Shown: positions 7,482 through 14,449 of the stretch, piece by piece
How positions within the stretch are numbered: position 1 is the stretch's first letter
Layout: every line of letters begins with the position of its first letter
Source of the DNA: an uncultured beta proteobacterium
GTDB taxonomy: Bacteria > Pseudomonadota > Gammaproteobacteria > Burkholderiales > Rhodocyclaceae
Direction: 5' to 3'
Assembly (NCBI GenBank): GCA_903910495.1
Contig: CAIVZW010000120.1
Location: 1 to 16,725, forward strand
DNA length: 16,725 bases
Notes under the pieces: generated by a model
Databases searched by the model: none
What the model was told of the DNA's origin: nothing
Seen by the model: the letters and a program-made list of their open reading frames with translations, nothing else
Made by a program: the position numbers and the translations under genes

Positions 7482-8708
7482 CTAAGCCGCGTTGCTATGC
7501 AGGGGTATGACCTTTCCACCGGCTTCAAGCGAATCGAGATAATCCGCCCAGTGTTGCATCATGCGCTTACGTTCTTGCAGGTATTCGGCTCGATTGTAAG
7601 CTCCCCTGACTTCGTTGCGTTCGCAGTGAGCAAGCTGGCGCTCGATCACGTCGGGATTGAAGCCGGTTTCGTTGAGGATGGTGGAAGCCACCGCACGGAA
7701 GCCGTGGCCGGTCATTTTTCCTTTGTAGCCCATGCGGTAGAGGGCAAACAGCATGGTGTTGTTGCTGATGGGCTTGTCTCGGTTGCGACCGGGGAATATA
7801 AAGCGGCTGCCGCCTGATATTTCCTTGAGTTCGGCTAGCATGGCGAGCGTCTGTTTGGATAGCGGGACAACATGCTCGGTTTTCATCTTCATGCGCCCGG
7901 CCGGGATAATCCACAGTGCGTTTTCAAGATCAAACTCCACCCATTCGGCGCCGATCAGTTCGTTGGTACGGACAAAGGTTTGCACCAGCAGTTGCAGGGC
8001 GATGCGCGTTTGTTTGTCGCCTATCTCGTCATATTTGGCAATCGCCCGTAGTAAATCAGGCAGTTCCTCGGGACGGACAGCCGCTTGATGTTGCTTTACA
8101 TGGGGCGTAAGCGCGCCGCGCAGATCGGTGGATGGGTTGCGAGTGCAACGGCCGCTGGCGATGCCATAGCGGAAGACTTGGCCGCATACTTGCAAGACAC
8201 GGTGCGCTAGGTCGTATGAACCACGTTTTTCAATTTTACGAATGGCTTGCAATAGCTCGGGCGCTTCGATCTGATCAAGTGGGCGCTTGCCGAGAGTCGG
8301 GAAGATATTGGATTCAAGACGCCGCTTAACGTCGTCAGCATGGTGTTGCACCCAAGTATGCAGTTGCTTGTTGTACCACTCCAGCGCGACAGCCTGGAAA
8401 GAGTTTTCAGCGGAGAGCTTTTTACGCAGGTTTGTCGCCTTGCGCTCAGCGGAGGGGTCGAGATTGGCTTCAAGTTGCTTGCGTAGTTCTTCCCGCTTTT
8501 TCCGCGCATCGCTCAGGGTGACTTTAGGATAGACGCCAATGGAGAGTGATTTTTCCTTATCAGCTTGCCAGTATCGCATCCGCCAATACTTCCGGCCATC
8601 AAGGTAAACCCACAGATAGAGACCGTCACCGTCATGGAGCTTGCGGATGCTCGCGCCATTGCTGGTGGCGTTCTTGCATTCGGCAGCGGATAACAAATTT
8701 GTGGCCAT
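7482..8708 (-). CDS. P4-type tyrosine integrase with arm-binding domain
   Basis: The protein has 408 residues from the ATG at 8708, chosen because AGGAG (plus-strand 8717-8721) stands eight bases upstream; the frame extends further to 8756 without such support. The N-terminal domain (about 1-95) is the DUF4102 arm-binding fold, seen in LHDGDGLYLWVYLDGRKYW and SLSIGVYPKVTLSDAR. A core-binding domain covers about 103-190. The catalytic domain shows R247 (TFVRTNEL), a lysine near 274-276, H335-x2-R338 (TGHGFRAV), H361 (QLAHCERN) and nucleophile Y371 (GAYNRAEYL). It lies beside the 3' end of tRNA-Ser, the usual target of this family, and reads away from it, so it is the likely integrase of the whole island. 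Its stop faces the stop of the other recombinase, with no clear terminator between. Confidence 0.95.
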   Translation of the reverse strand: MATNLLSAAECKNATSNGASIRKLHDGDGLYLWVYLDGRKYWRMRYWQADKEKSLSIGVYPKVTLSDARKKREELRKQLEANLDPSAERKATNLRKKLSAENSFQAVALEWYNKQLHTWVQHHADDVKRRLESNIFPTLGKRPLDQIEAPELLQAIRKIEKRGSYDLAHRVLQVCGQVFRYGIASGRCTRNPSTDLRGALTPHVKQHQAAVRPEELPDLLRAIAKYDEIGDKQTRIALQLLVQTFVRTNELIGAEWVEFDLENALWIIPAGRMKMKTEHVVPLSKQTLAMLAELKEISGGSRFIFPGRNRDKPISNNTMLFALYRMGYKGKMTGHGFRAVASTILNETGFNPDVIERQLAHCERNEVRGAYNRAEYLQERKRMMQHWADYLDSLEAGGKVIPLHSNAA

Positions 8709-8790
8709 CGTGGTAACTCCTACCCGTGGTAATTTTGTTACCACGATTTTTACCACGGTTTAGGCTTGGATGCAACAGGCTGTTACCACA
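8709..8790. repeat. Cluster of CGTGGTAA / TTACCACG boxes at the integrase promoter
   Basis: CGTGGTAA occurs at 8709-8716 and 8725-8732, its inverse TTACCACG at 8738-8745 and 8750-8757, and TTACCACA at 8783-8790. The first box fills the space between the Shine-Dalgarno sequence and the start codon of the integrase, and the fourth overlaps the proposed -10. Two boxes point each way around 8733-8737. Such clusters suit arm-type binding sites of the integrase, which would also make it repress itself, as known for P4. Confidence 0.65.
8747..8775 (-). promoter_or_regulatory. Candidate sigma70 promoter of the P4-type integrase
   Basis: On the minus strand TTGCAT (plus 8770-8775) is followed after 17 bases by TAAAAA (plus 8747-8752). 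Both are imperfect but correctly spaced. The -10 overlaps one TTACCACG box, so binding there would block the promoter. Confidence 0.4.
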
Positions 8791-8871
8791 CCGATCTGGA
8801 CTCTATTTGTCGTCTAAGCCCAGTATTTACGGGCTATTTAGAATTATAGTGGACGAATATGGATGTTGTTT

Positions 8872-8900
8872 TGGCGGAAGCGGTGAGATTCGAACTCACG
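8872..8900. other. Likely island/chromosome junction (attL) in the tRNA-Ser 3' end
   Basis: P4-type integrases recombine at the 3' end of tRNA genes and rebuild it with element DNA. The tRNA 3' end points at the integrase gene, 164 bases away, and the element lies on that side. The exact core cannot be fixed because the second copy (attR) is not in the window. The span given covers the CCA end and the T arm as the probable core. Confidence 0.5.
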
Positions 8901-8961
8901 AGGGGCGTAAACCCCTGCCGGTTTTCAAGACCGGTGCAATCGACCACTCTGCCACGCTTCC
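8872..8961 (-). tRNA. tRNA-Ser(UGA), CCA encoded
   Basis: The minus strand gives a 90-base class II tRNA. The acceptor begins GGAAGCG and is closed by CGCTTCC, followed by discriminator G and an encoded CCA. The anticodon stem CCGGT/ACCGG encloses the loop CTTGAAA, so the anticodon is TGA (plus 8925-8927), which reads UCN serine codons. A long variable arm (AGGGG/CCCCT pairing) is typical of serine tRNAs, and the T arm carries GTTCGAATC. The gene appears intact, as expected when an integrated element restores the tRNA 3' end. Confidence 0.97.
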
Positions 8962-9029
8962 TGTTTCGGGGCCGCAGTGCTAGCTCGCTACGGCGGCGCG
9001 TATATTACCACGTTACAAACTGTTACCCC

Positions 9030-9058
9030 TTGTCTCGCAACTTGTGGCACCCTTGTAT
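9030..9058 (+). promoter_or_regulatory. Candidate promoter of yccA
   Basis: TTGTCT (9030-9035) and TTGTAT (9053-9058) stand 17 bases apart, about 45 bases before the start codon. TATAGT at 9056-9061 is an alternative -10 with poorer spacing. Support is from hexamer likeness only. Confidence 0.3.
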
Positions 9059-9102
9059 AGTCTTAAACAGGCAGTAAATCAATTCTTTCGGAGGATGAAC
9101 AA

Positions 9103-9795
9103 ATGCTACCGCAGTTTCAAATGACAGGTCAGGCAACTCAGGACGTATCGCTGCAACAGAACAGGGTATTGCGCAACACCTATATGTTGCTCGCCTTGTC
9201 CATGGTTCCGACAGTCGCCGGCGCGCTTCTGGGCGTGCAGATGAATTTTTCCTTGTTCTCCGGCAGCCCGATGGTGTCCTTCCTGGTGTTCCTCGGAATC
9301 GCCTTTGCCTTCATGTGGGGCATTGAGCGGACCAAGGAAAGCGCCATGGGTGTCGTCCTGCTGCTCGGCTTCACGTTCTTCATGGGCTTGATGCTCGCGG
9401 GAATCCTTCGCGTGGCGCTAGGCTTTTCCAATGGCGGCTCGCTGATTGCTACAGCGGCTGGCGGTACCGGTGCTATTTTCATCACGCTGGCGGGTATAGC
9501 GACTGTAACCAAGAAGGATTTCAGCTTCATCGGCAAGTTTCTTTTTGTCGGGCTGGTGGTTGTTATCCTGGCTTCCCTGGCCAATATTTTCTTCCAGGTT
9601 CCGGCCTTGTCGCTGACCGTTTCGGCGGTTACCGTGCTGATTTTTTCCGGATACATCCTGTACGACATCAGCCAGATCGTGCATGGGGGCGAGACCAACT
9701 ACATCTCGGCAACGCTGAAAGTGTATCTTGATGTCTACAACATCTTTGTCAATCTGCTGAACCTGCTGATGATTCTGAGTGGTCGTCGCGACTGA
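9103..9795 (+). CDS. yccA: Bax inhibitor-1/YccA family inner-membrane protein
   Basis: This 230-residue protein is mostly hydrophobic, with about seven membrane segments (roughly 27-46, 57-74, 83-104, 118-134, 144-164, 170-188, 209-226). It carries the family's C-terminal signature YDISQIVHGGETNYISATLKVYLDVYNIF (187-215) with the conserved aspartates of the closing helices. In E. coli, YccA binds the FtsH-HflKC protease complex and slows breakdown of membrane proteins; the wider family is linked to calcium leak and stress. The soluble N-terminus of about 25 residues, rich in Q, fits YccA. GGAGG at 9090-9094 gives a strong ribosome binding site. It is the first chromosomal protein gene beyond the tRNA and is convergent with the deacetylase-like gene. 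Confidence 0.93.
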   Translation: MLPQFQMTGQATQDVSLQQNRVLRNTYMLLALSMVPTVAGALLGVQMNFSLFSGSPMVSFLVFLGIAFAFMWGIERTKESAMGVVLLLGFTFFMGLMLAGILRVALGFSNGGSLIATAAGGTGAIFITLAGIATVTKKDFSFIGKFLFVGLVVVILASLANIFFQVPALSLTVSAVTVLIFSGYILYDISQIVHGGETNYISATLKVYLDVYNIFVNLLNLLMILSGRRD

Positions 9796-9815
9796 GGTGT
9801 TTCGATGAGGTGATG

Positions 9816-9840
9816 AAAGGGCGGCTTTGGTCGCCCTTTT
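9816..9840. terminator. Bidirectional rho-independent terminator
   Basis: AAAGGGCG (9816-9823) pairs with CGCCCTTT (9832-9839) across an eight-base loop, with A and T tracts on either side so that it can work from both strands. It ends yccA on the plus strand. On the minus strand it lies immediately after the stop codon of the deacetylase-like gene, which is at 9840-9842. Confidence 0.85.
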
Positions 9841-10718
9841 CAATCTTGCAGAAAGACAGGTCCCTGCGTCATTCTCAAACCAGCCCGGCCAGGAGTTTCG
9901 GCAAAGCGGACTGAATGGAGTGGCAATCCCTTGACATGGAGGGTCGAGTAAATGTCACGCAAGGCGACAAGTTGAAAGTCGCTGTTTTTCCATCCGGCAA
10001 TCAGGCGTTCAAGAGCCTGGCCAAATTTCATTCCCTCAAGTTCGGCGCGCAGGGTGAATACATGGTCGCCGGGTATGGCTTGCGAAAGTTGCAGAATTCG
10101 ATCAGCCGCGTGGTCCGGAGAACACTCGGGTTCCAGTACGAGGATTTCGTCCAGGGTGGGTAGTGTTGTCGGAATCTGCGGGCAGGCAACAATCTCGCCG
10201 TCGATCACCGGAATGAAGGGGTGATTTCCCCGGCAGTCACTGGCGTAGGTGAAGCCGAGCCGTTGTGTCAGGCGCAGGGCATGGCGATTCATTCGCCATC
10301 CGGCCGCACCATGAATCTTTGCCGTCCCGGTAAATATTTCCGCAAAACGGGCACAGGCCTTGTTCATTTGGGCTTCAACCCAGGGATTGTCAGCTTGCTG
10401 AATCGTCTGTTCCCAGATCACGCGATCAAAGGCGTGAATGCCGACCTCAAAACCGTCGGCGCTTGCCTTGCGTAATGTCTCGGCACAGCGTACTCCGATA
10501 TCCGGTCCGGGCAGCAGGCGCCCGTACAGGCGCGTGCTCAGCCCGTAATAGTGCCGAAGTGATGTTGATCGTGTTTCGCGGCCACTATGGTCGGGGCCGA
10601 GCGAGAAAAAGAAAGTCCCCCGGGCCCCGTGTCGCTGGAGGAGTTCAGTCAGGGCAGGAACGCCGGAAAGAGTCCCCCGGCAGGTGTCGGCATCAATCTT
10701 GAGAGCGATTCGTTTCAT
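9840..10718 (-). CDS. ArnD-like polysaccharide deacetylase-fold protein with altered active site
   Basis: The 292 residues follow the E. coli ArnD pattern closely from end to end: LKIDADTCRGT (6-16), FFFSLGPDHSGR (36-47), VGIHAFDRVIW (92-102), GAAGWRMN (137-144), SDCRGNHPF (160-168), QIPTTLPTLDE (181-191) and FTLRAELEG (221-229). ArnD removes a formyl group from undecaprenyl-linked aminoarabinose for lipid A modification, at the periplasmic side of the inner membrane. Two histidines that I remember from E. coli ArnD (HAWDH and IHAE) are arginines here, R99 and R224, while D9, D11 and H95 are kept. Activity may be lost or changed. No other arn gene is nearby, so lipid A modification should not be assumed. 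It follows the Mth938-domain gene by 53 bases and probably shares its transcript. No signal peptide is visible, as in ArnD. Confidence 0.85.
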   Translation of the reverse strand: MKRIALKIDADTCRGTLSGVPALTELLQRHGARGTFFFSLGPDHSGRETRSTSLRHYYGLSTRLYGRLLPGPDIGVRCAETLRKASADGFEVGIHAFDRVIWEQTIQQADNPWVEAQMNKACARFAEIFTGTAKIHGAAGWRMNRHALRLTQRLGFTYASDCRGNHPFIPVIDGEIVACPQIPTTLPTLDEILVLEPECSPDHAADRILQLSQAIPGDHVFTLRAELEGMKFGQALERLIAGWKNSDFQLVALRDIYSTLHVKGLPLHSVRFAETPGRAGLRMTQGPVFLQD

Positions 10719-10731
10719 TAAAGAGGCGATC

Positions 10732-10750
10732 TTGCCGGACGAGACGGCAA
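10732..10750. repeat. Short hairpin between the two minus-strand genes
   Basis: TTGCCG (10732-10737) pairs with CGGCAA (10745-10750) across seven bases. No T-run follows on the minus strand, so it is not a convincing terminator. It could reduce readthrough into, or stabilise, the deacetylase-like message. Confidence 0.35.
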
Positions 10751-10771
10751 TGGGTGAATTGGTGATAAGGG

Positions 10772-11143
10772 TCAGGAAAAGATCAGCGCAGCGGCGACTT
10801 TTCGTCCTTCGCCGATCAATACGTTGTAGGTACGGCAGGCAGCATGGATATCCATGACTTCAAGCCCCTTCTGTGCTTGGACAAGCGGCCGCAGGAGTTC
10901 AGAGCGGGGGAAGCGCAGCTGATTGCCGGTACCCAAAAGCAGGATCTCGGAATCGAGAGCCGCGAGCAGTTCGAAATCGCTAACGTGGAGTGTTTCAAAA
11001 CTGGCCTGTGTCCAGTCAGTGATCAGGCGATCTGGAAGTACGATCAGGTTGCTGCTATGGCGGATGGCGTTGACGCTGACATAGCCTTCACCGTATGCGG
11101 TAAAGGCATTCTGACCCTCGGTCTGGGCAAGCTTCAGCTTCAT
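10772..11143 (-). CDS. Mth938-like domain protein (DUF498/NDUFAF3 type)
   Basis: The 123-residue protein has the family pattern: an opening of two strands ending in GEGYVSVNAIRHSSNLIVLPDR, then FELLAALDSEILLLGTG, FPRSELLRPL and a closing GLEVMDIHAACRTYNVLIGEGRKVAAALI. The human relative NDUFAF3 assists assembly of respiratory complex I; bacterial members have no settled role. A GTG at 11158 would add five residues, but a perfect TATAAT on the minus strand at 11175-11180 would start transcription near 11168, only about ten bases before that GTG, so the ATG at 11143 is preferred. No Shine-Dalgarno sequence is clear for either. It is the first gene of a minus-strand pair and divergent from alaA. 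Confidence 0.88.
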   Translation of the reverse strand: MKLKLAQTEGQNAFTAYGEGYVSVNAIRHSSNLIVLPDRLITDWTQASFETLHVSDFELLAALDSEILLLGTGNQLRFPRSELLRPLVQAQKGLEVMDIHAACRTYNVLIGEGRKVAAALIFS

Positions 11144-11174
11144 AAAATTGCAGTGCACAATGCGATAAAGTAGG

Positions 11175-11180
11175 ATTATA
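11175..11180 (-). promoter_or_regulatory. -10 box of the Mth938-domain gene
   Basis: The minus strand reads TATAAT exactly. No good -35 is found 16-18 bases upstream, so an activator or a weak promoter is implied. Confidence 0.45.
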
Positions 11181-11203
11181 GCTTTTTGCTTCCCTAAATT
11201 CGC

Positions 11204-11224
11204 TGGCGTGCGTGCATGACGCCA
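11204..11224. repeat. Inverted repeat in the alaA divergent promoter region
   Basis: TGGCGT (11204-11209) and ACGCCA (11219-11224) form a dyad around nine bases, midway between the divergent genes. It may be an operator; no regulator can be named. Confidence 0.3.
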
Positions 11225-11291
11225 TTCGTAGTGTTCAGGATCTGTTCAGTAAGGACGGCTGGCCGGTGGGTCGCCGCAAAGGATAATTGTC

Positions 11292-12518
11292 ATGAAACCC
11301 ATACTCAAGTCGAATAAATTGGCCAACGTCTGTTATGACATTCGCGGACCTGTGTTACAGCAGGCCAAGCAGATGGAGGACGAAGGTCACAAGATCATCA
11401 AGCTCAATATCGGCAATCTGGCGGCCTTTGGCTTTGATTCGCCGGAAGAAATCCAGCTCGACATGATCCGCAATCTGCAGAATGCGGCGGGTTATTCCGA
11501 TTCAAAGGGTATTTTCCCCGCGCGCAAGGCCGTCATGCACTACACCCAGCAGAAATCGATCAAGGGGGTGACGCTTGAGGATATCTACATCGGCAATGGT
11601 GTTTCGGAACTGATCGTCATGGCCATGAACGGGCTGCTCAACGTCGGCGATGAAGTGCTGGTACCGGCGCCGGACTATCCCTTGTGGACGGCCGCGGTCA
11701 GCCTGTCCAGCGGTACCCCGCGTCATTATCTGTGCGATGAGGGGAATGAATGGCTGCCGGACCTTGACGACATCCGTGCAAAAATTACGCCAAAGACCCG
11801 CGCCATTGTTGTCATCAACCCGAATAATCCGACCGGTGCGCTGTATCCTGACGCTGTCTTGCTCGAGATCATTGCCATCGCCCGTGAGCACGGCCTGATC
11901 ATCTACGCCGACGAAGTCTATGACAAAGTATTGTACGATGGAGCAACGCATACAGCGATTGCCTCCCTGTCCGAGGATGTGCTGACGGTCAGTTTCAACG
12001 GGCTGTCGAAGAACTACCGCTCCTGCGGTTATCGCGCGGGCTGGATGGTTGTCTCCGGCGATCTGCGCGATGCGCGTGACTACATCGAGGGCCTCGACAT
12101 GCTGGCTTCGATGCGCCTGTGCTCCAACGTGACGGGCCAGTATGGCATCCAGACGGCGCTGGGCGGGTATCAGAGCATTAACGATCTGATCGCGCCGACG
12201 GGACGCCTGTGCCGCCAGCGCGATCTGGCCCATGAACTGATCTCGGCGATTCCCGGGGTCAGCTGCGTCAAGCCGAAAGCCGCTCTGTACATGTTCCCGC
12301 GCCTTGATCCGAAGGTTTACCCGATCAAGAACGATCAGGCCTTCATTGCCGAACTCCTGCGCGAAGAGCGTGTCCTGTTGGTTCAGGGAACCGGCTTCAA
12401 CTGGCCTGATCCGGATCACTTCCGCCTGGTTTTTCTGCCGTATGAAGATGATCTGCGCGAGGCGGTTGCCCGTGTTGCCCGCTTCCTTGAGGGGTATCGC
12501 AAACGTCATGGAACCTGA
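11292..12518 (+). CDS. alaA: Glutamate-pyruvate aminotransferase (AlaA type)
   Basis: This 408-residue fold-type I PLP enzyme moves an amino group from glutamate to pyruvate, making alanine in the cytoplasm. It keeps the usual marks: GNGVSELI (101-108) for the phosphate pocket, PAPDYPLW (125-132) with the ring-stacking tyrosine, VINPNNPTGALY (174-185), YADEVYD (205-211), SFNGLSKNYRSCGYRAGW with Schiff-base K240, and FRLVFLP for substrate carboxylate binding near the end. The start MKPILKSNKLANVCYDIRGPV and length agree with E. coli AlaA. AAGGA at 11279-11283 is eight bases upstream. It heads a tight plus-strand group with the acetyltransferase and hom, a neighbourhood common in Betaproteobacteria. 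Confidence 0.95.
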   Translation: MKPILKSNKLANVCYDIRGPVLQQAKQMEDEGHKIIKLNIGNLAAFGFDSPEEIQLDMIRNLQNAAGYSDSKGIFPARKAVMHYTQQKSIKGVTLEDIYIGNGVSELIVMAMNGLLNVGDEVLVPAPDYPLWTAAVSLSSGTPRHYLCDEGNEWLPDLDDIRAKITPKTRAIVVINPNNPTGALYPDAVLLEIIAIAREHGLIIYADEVYDKVLYDGATHTAIASLSEDVLTVSFNGLSKNYRSCGYRAGWMVVSGDLRDARDYIEGLDMLASMRLCSNVTGQYGIQTALGGYQSINDLIAPTGRLCRQRDLAHELISAIPGVSCVKPKAALYMFPRLDPKVYPIKNDQAFIAELLREERVLLVQGTGFNWPDPDHFRLVFLPYEDDLREAVARVARFLEGYRKRHGT

Positions 12519-12966
12519 AATGCAGATGCTAATTGTCGCTGTTACCGATGATTCGGGTACGCTGATCGAACCGGAGTGGCTGCTACAGGCGGAGCGCGTA
12601 CATCGGCAATTGCGTCCGCAGTTGCCGGCCAGTTACCGGTCACGGATGGCTGAAGTATTTGCCAATGGCGCGCGCATGGCTGTGGTTGTCAATGGTAATG
12701 CGGTGGTGTGTGTTGCCGTATGGCGAATCATCGAAAACACCAACGAGGGGCGTCGCCTGTATGTTGACGATCTGGTGAGCGACGAAGCCTGTCGTTCTCT
12801 GGGGGCCGGAAAAGTGATGCTCGACTGGCTTGAAAGAAAATCCATTGCTCTTGCCGCTAGCGTACTGGCCCTCGATTCCGGGGTGCAAAGGCAACGGGCG
12901 CACCGTTTTTATTTTCGCGAGGGTTTGCATATTTCCTCGTTTTGCTTGAAGAAAGTCTTGAAATGA
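12508..12966 (+). CDS. GNAT-family N-acetyltransferase
   Basis: This 152-residue protein starts inside the end of alaA (ATG at 12508, alaA stop at 12516-12518); an ATG at 12520 is an alternative start giving 148 residues. It shows the GNAT order: an N-terminal helical part (LLQAERVHRQLRPQLPASYRSRM), two strands (MAVVVNGNAVVCVAVWRI), the strand-loop-helix of the acetyl-CoA site (RLYVDDLVSDEACRSLGAGKVMLDWLERKS) and the final strand pair with RAHRFYFREGLHISSFCLKK. It transfers acetyl from acetyl-CoA to an unknown amine. The usual Q/RxxGxG/A loop appears as RSLGAG. Its stop TGA overlaps the ATG of hom, so its translation is coupled to both neighbours. Confidence 0.88.
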   Translation: MEPEMQMLIVAVTDDSGTLIEPEWLLQAERVHRQLRPQLPASYRSRMAEVFANGARMAVVVNGNAVVCVAVWRIIENTNEGRRLYVDDLVSDEACRSLGAGKVMLDWLERKSIALAASVLALDSGVQRQRAHRFYFREGLHISSFCLKKVLK

Positions 12967-14273
12967 ACCCGATCAACGTTGGACTTCTCGGCATCGGCAC
13001 TGTCGGTGGCGGCACTTTTACCGTACTTAAACGAAACGCCGAGGAAATCGCGCGTCGAGCCGGGCGGCCAATCCGGATTACCGTAGTTGCCGACAAGAAT
13101 CTTGAGCTGGCAAGGACCGTCACGGGTGGCGCGTGCCGGCTGACCGACGATGCCTTTTCGGTAGTCTCCGACCCGGAAATCGACATTGTCGTCGAGTTGA
13201 TCGGCGGCTGTGGCGTGGCCAAGGATCTGGTACTCAAGGCCGTCGAGAATGGCAAGCATGTCGTCACGGCCAACAAGGCGCTGCTGGCCAAGCACGGCAA
13301 CGAAATCTTCGCTGCGGCTCAGGAAAAGGACGTGATGGTCGCCTTCGAAGCCGCCGTGGCCGGAGGCATCCCGATCATCAAGGCCTTGCGCGAAGGTCTG
13401 ACCGCCAACCGCATCGAGTGGATCGCCGGCATCATCAACGGCACCACCAACTTCATTCTCTCCGAGATGCGCGACAAGGGGCTTCCCTTCGCCACCGTTC
13501 TCAAAGAGGCTCAACGCCTGGGCTATGCCGAGGCTGATCCAACCTTTGACGTCGAAGGCATAGACGCCGCGCACAAGCTGACCATCATGAGTGCCATCGC
13601 TTTCGGCAATTCGATGAATTTCGACAAGGTGCACATCGAAGGCATCAGCAATCTCGATGCGACCGATATCAAGTACGCCGAGCAACTGGGCTACCGCATC
13701 AAGCTGCTCGGCATCACCAAGCGGACCTCAGAGGGTGTCGAGCTGCGCGTGCATCCGACGCTGATTCCGGCCAAGCGCCTGATCGCCAATGTCGAAGGGG
13801 CAATGAACGCCGTACTGGTCAAGGGCGACGCGGTCGGCGCCACGCTCTATTACGGCAAGGGGGCCGGTGCCGAGCCTACCGCATCGGCCATCATCGCCGA
13901 TCTGGTCGATGTCACCCGCATGCATACGGCCGACCCCGAGCATCGCGTACCGCATCTCGCTTTCCAGCCCAATGCCATGGTTGATCTGCCCATCCTCCCG
14001 CTTTCCGAGGTGGTCACCAGCTATTACCTGCGTCTGCGGGTCGAGGATAAACCCGGTGTGCTGGCCGACATCACGCGGATCCTGGCCGATCAGCAGATCT
14101 CGATTGATGCCATGATTCAGCGCGAACCGGATGAAGGTGAGGATCAGACCGACATCATCATGCTCACCCACCAGACCCGTGAAAAGAACATCGATGCGGC
14201 GATAGTCAAGATCGAAGTGCTGCCTGTCGTCAAGGGCAAGCTCACCCGCTTGCGCCTGGAAGAACTGCTGTGA
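12963..14273 (+). CDS. hom: Homoserine dehydrogenase with ACT domain
   Basis: This 436-residue monofunctional enzyme reduces aspartate semialdehyde to homoserine with NAD(P)H, the branch step to threonine and methionine. The N-terminal Rossmann domain opens with VGLLGIGTVGGGT (6-18) and includes VTANKALLAKHG (101-112, K105). The catalytic part has NGTTNFIL (159-166) and the signature EADPTFDVEGIDAAHKL with catalytic K205. A C-terminal ACT domain (about 350-430, starting near YYLRLRVEDKPGVLADI) should bind threonine for feedback inhibition. The chosen ATG makes a four-base ATGA overlap with the acetyltransferase; an in-frame TTG at 12942 gives seven residues more but lacks support. Confidence 0.97.
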   Translation: MNPINVGLLGIGTVGGGTFTVLKRNAEEIARRAGRPIRITVVADKNLELARTVTGGACRLTDDAFSVVSDPEIDIVVELIGGCGVAKDLVLKAVENGKHVVTANKALLAKHGNEIFAAAQEKDVMVAFEAAVAGGIPIIKALREGLTANRIEWIAGIINGTTNFILSEMRDKGLPFATVLKEAQRLGYAEADPTFDVEGIDAAHKLTIMSAIAFGNSMNFDKVHIEGISNLDATDIKYAEQLGYRIKLLGITKRTSEGVELRVHPTLIPAKRLIANVEGAMNAVLVKGDAVGATLYYGKGAGAEPTASAIIADLVDVTRMHTADPEHRVPHLAFQPNAMVDLPILPLSEVVTSYYLRLRVEDKPGVLADITRILADQQISIDAMIQREPDEGEDQTDIIMLTHQTREKNIDAAIVKIEVLPVVKGKLTRLRLEELL

Positions 14274-14392
14274 GAATCCCCTGGTGCGTACTGATGCTGT
14301 TGTCGCTTGCGGCCTGCGAGTCGATACCGACGCACCTTGTCACCTATGCGGCACAGGGAACTGAACAGGGCGAATGGCATCGCAAGCCTTAG
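14270..14392 (+). CDS. Putative 40-residue lipoprotein overlapping the hom stop
   Basis: GTG at 14270 overlaps the hom stop codon (GTGA) and opens 40 codons. The product has a basic start (M-R), a hydrophobic run to residue 15 and a lipobox L-A-A-C with C16, the usual mark for signal peptidase II cleavage and lipid attachment. The mature peptide would be only 25 residues, with residue +2 being E, which would normally send it to the outer membrane. No known family is recognised. The overlapping start, the lipobox and the good reading frame argue for a real gene; the small size argues caution. It could instead be the shortened remnant of a larger lipoprotein. Confidence 0.55.
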   Translation: MRIPWCVLMLLSLAACESIPTHLVTYAAQGTEQGEWHRKP

Positions 14393-14449
14393 CGGCATTC
14401 CATTAATGAATTTTCAATAAAATATTCTGCAACAACACGTTACGGGTAT

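Noticed and set aside
8817..8835. AGCCC...GGGCT hairpin as the tRNA-Ser terminator
   Set aside because: The stem is five pairs with a nine-base loop and no T-run on the minus strand, which is too weak to call.
1..8871. Second copy of the tRNA-Ser 3' end (attR)
   Set aside because: I scanned for GGCGGAAGCGG and GAGATTCGAACTC; only short chance matches inside genes were found (for example GGCGGAAGCC near 5665).
9005..9012. TTACCACG on the chromosomal side of the tRNA as another integrase box
   Set aside because: A single 8-base match is expected by chance in a window this long, and it lies outside the predicted element.
11502..12509. 335-codon open frame on the minus strand
   Set aside because: It lies wholly antisense to alaA, whose protein is unmistakable, and its translation shows no domain; it is a codon-use shadow.
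12909..13685. 258-codon open frame on the minus strand
   Set aside because: It is antisense to hom and the end of the acetyltransferase gene and has no recognisable protein features.
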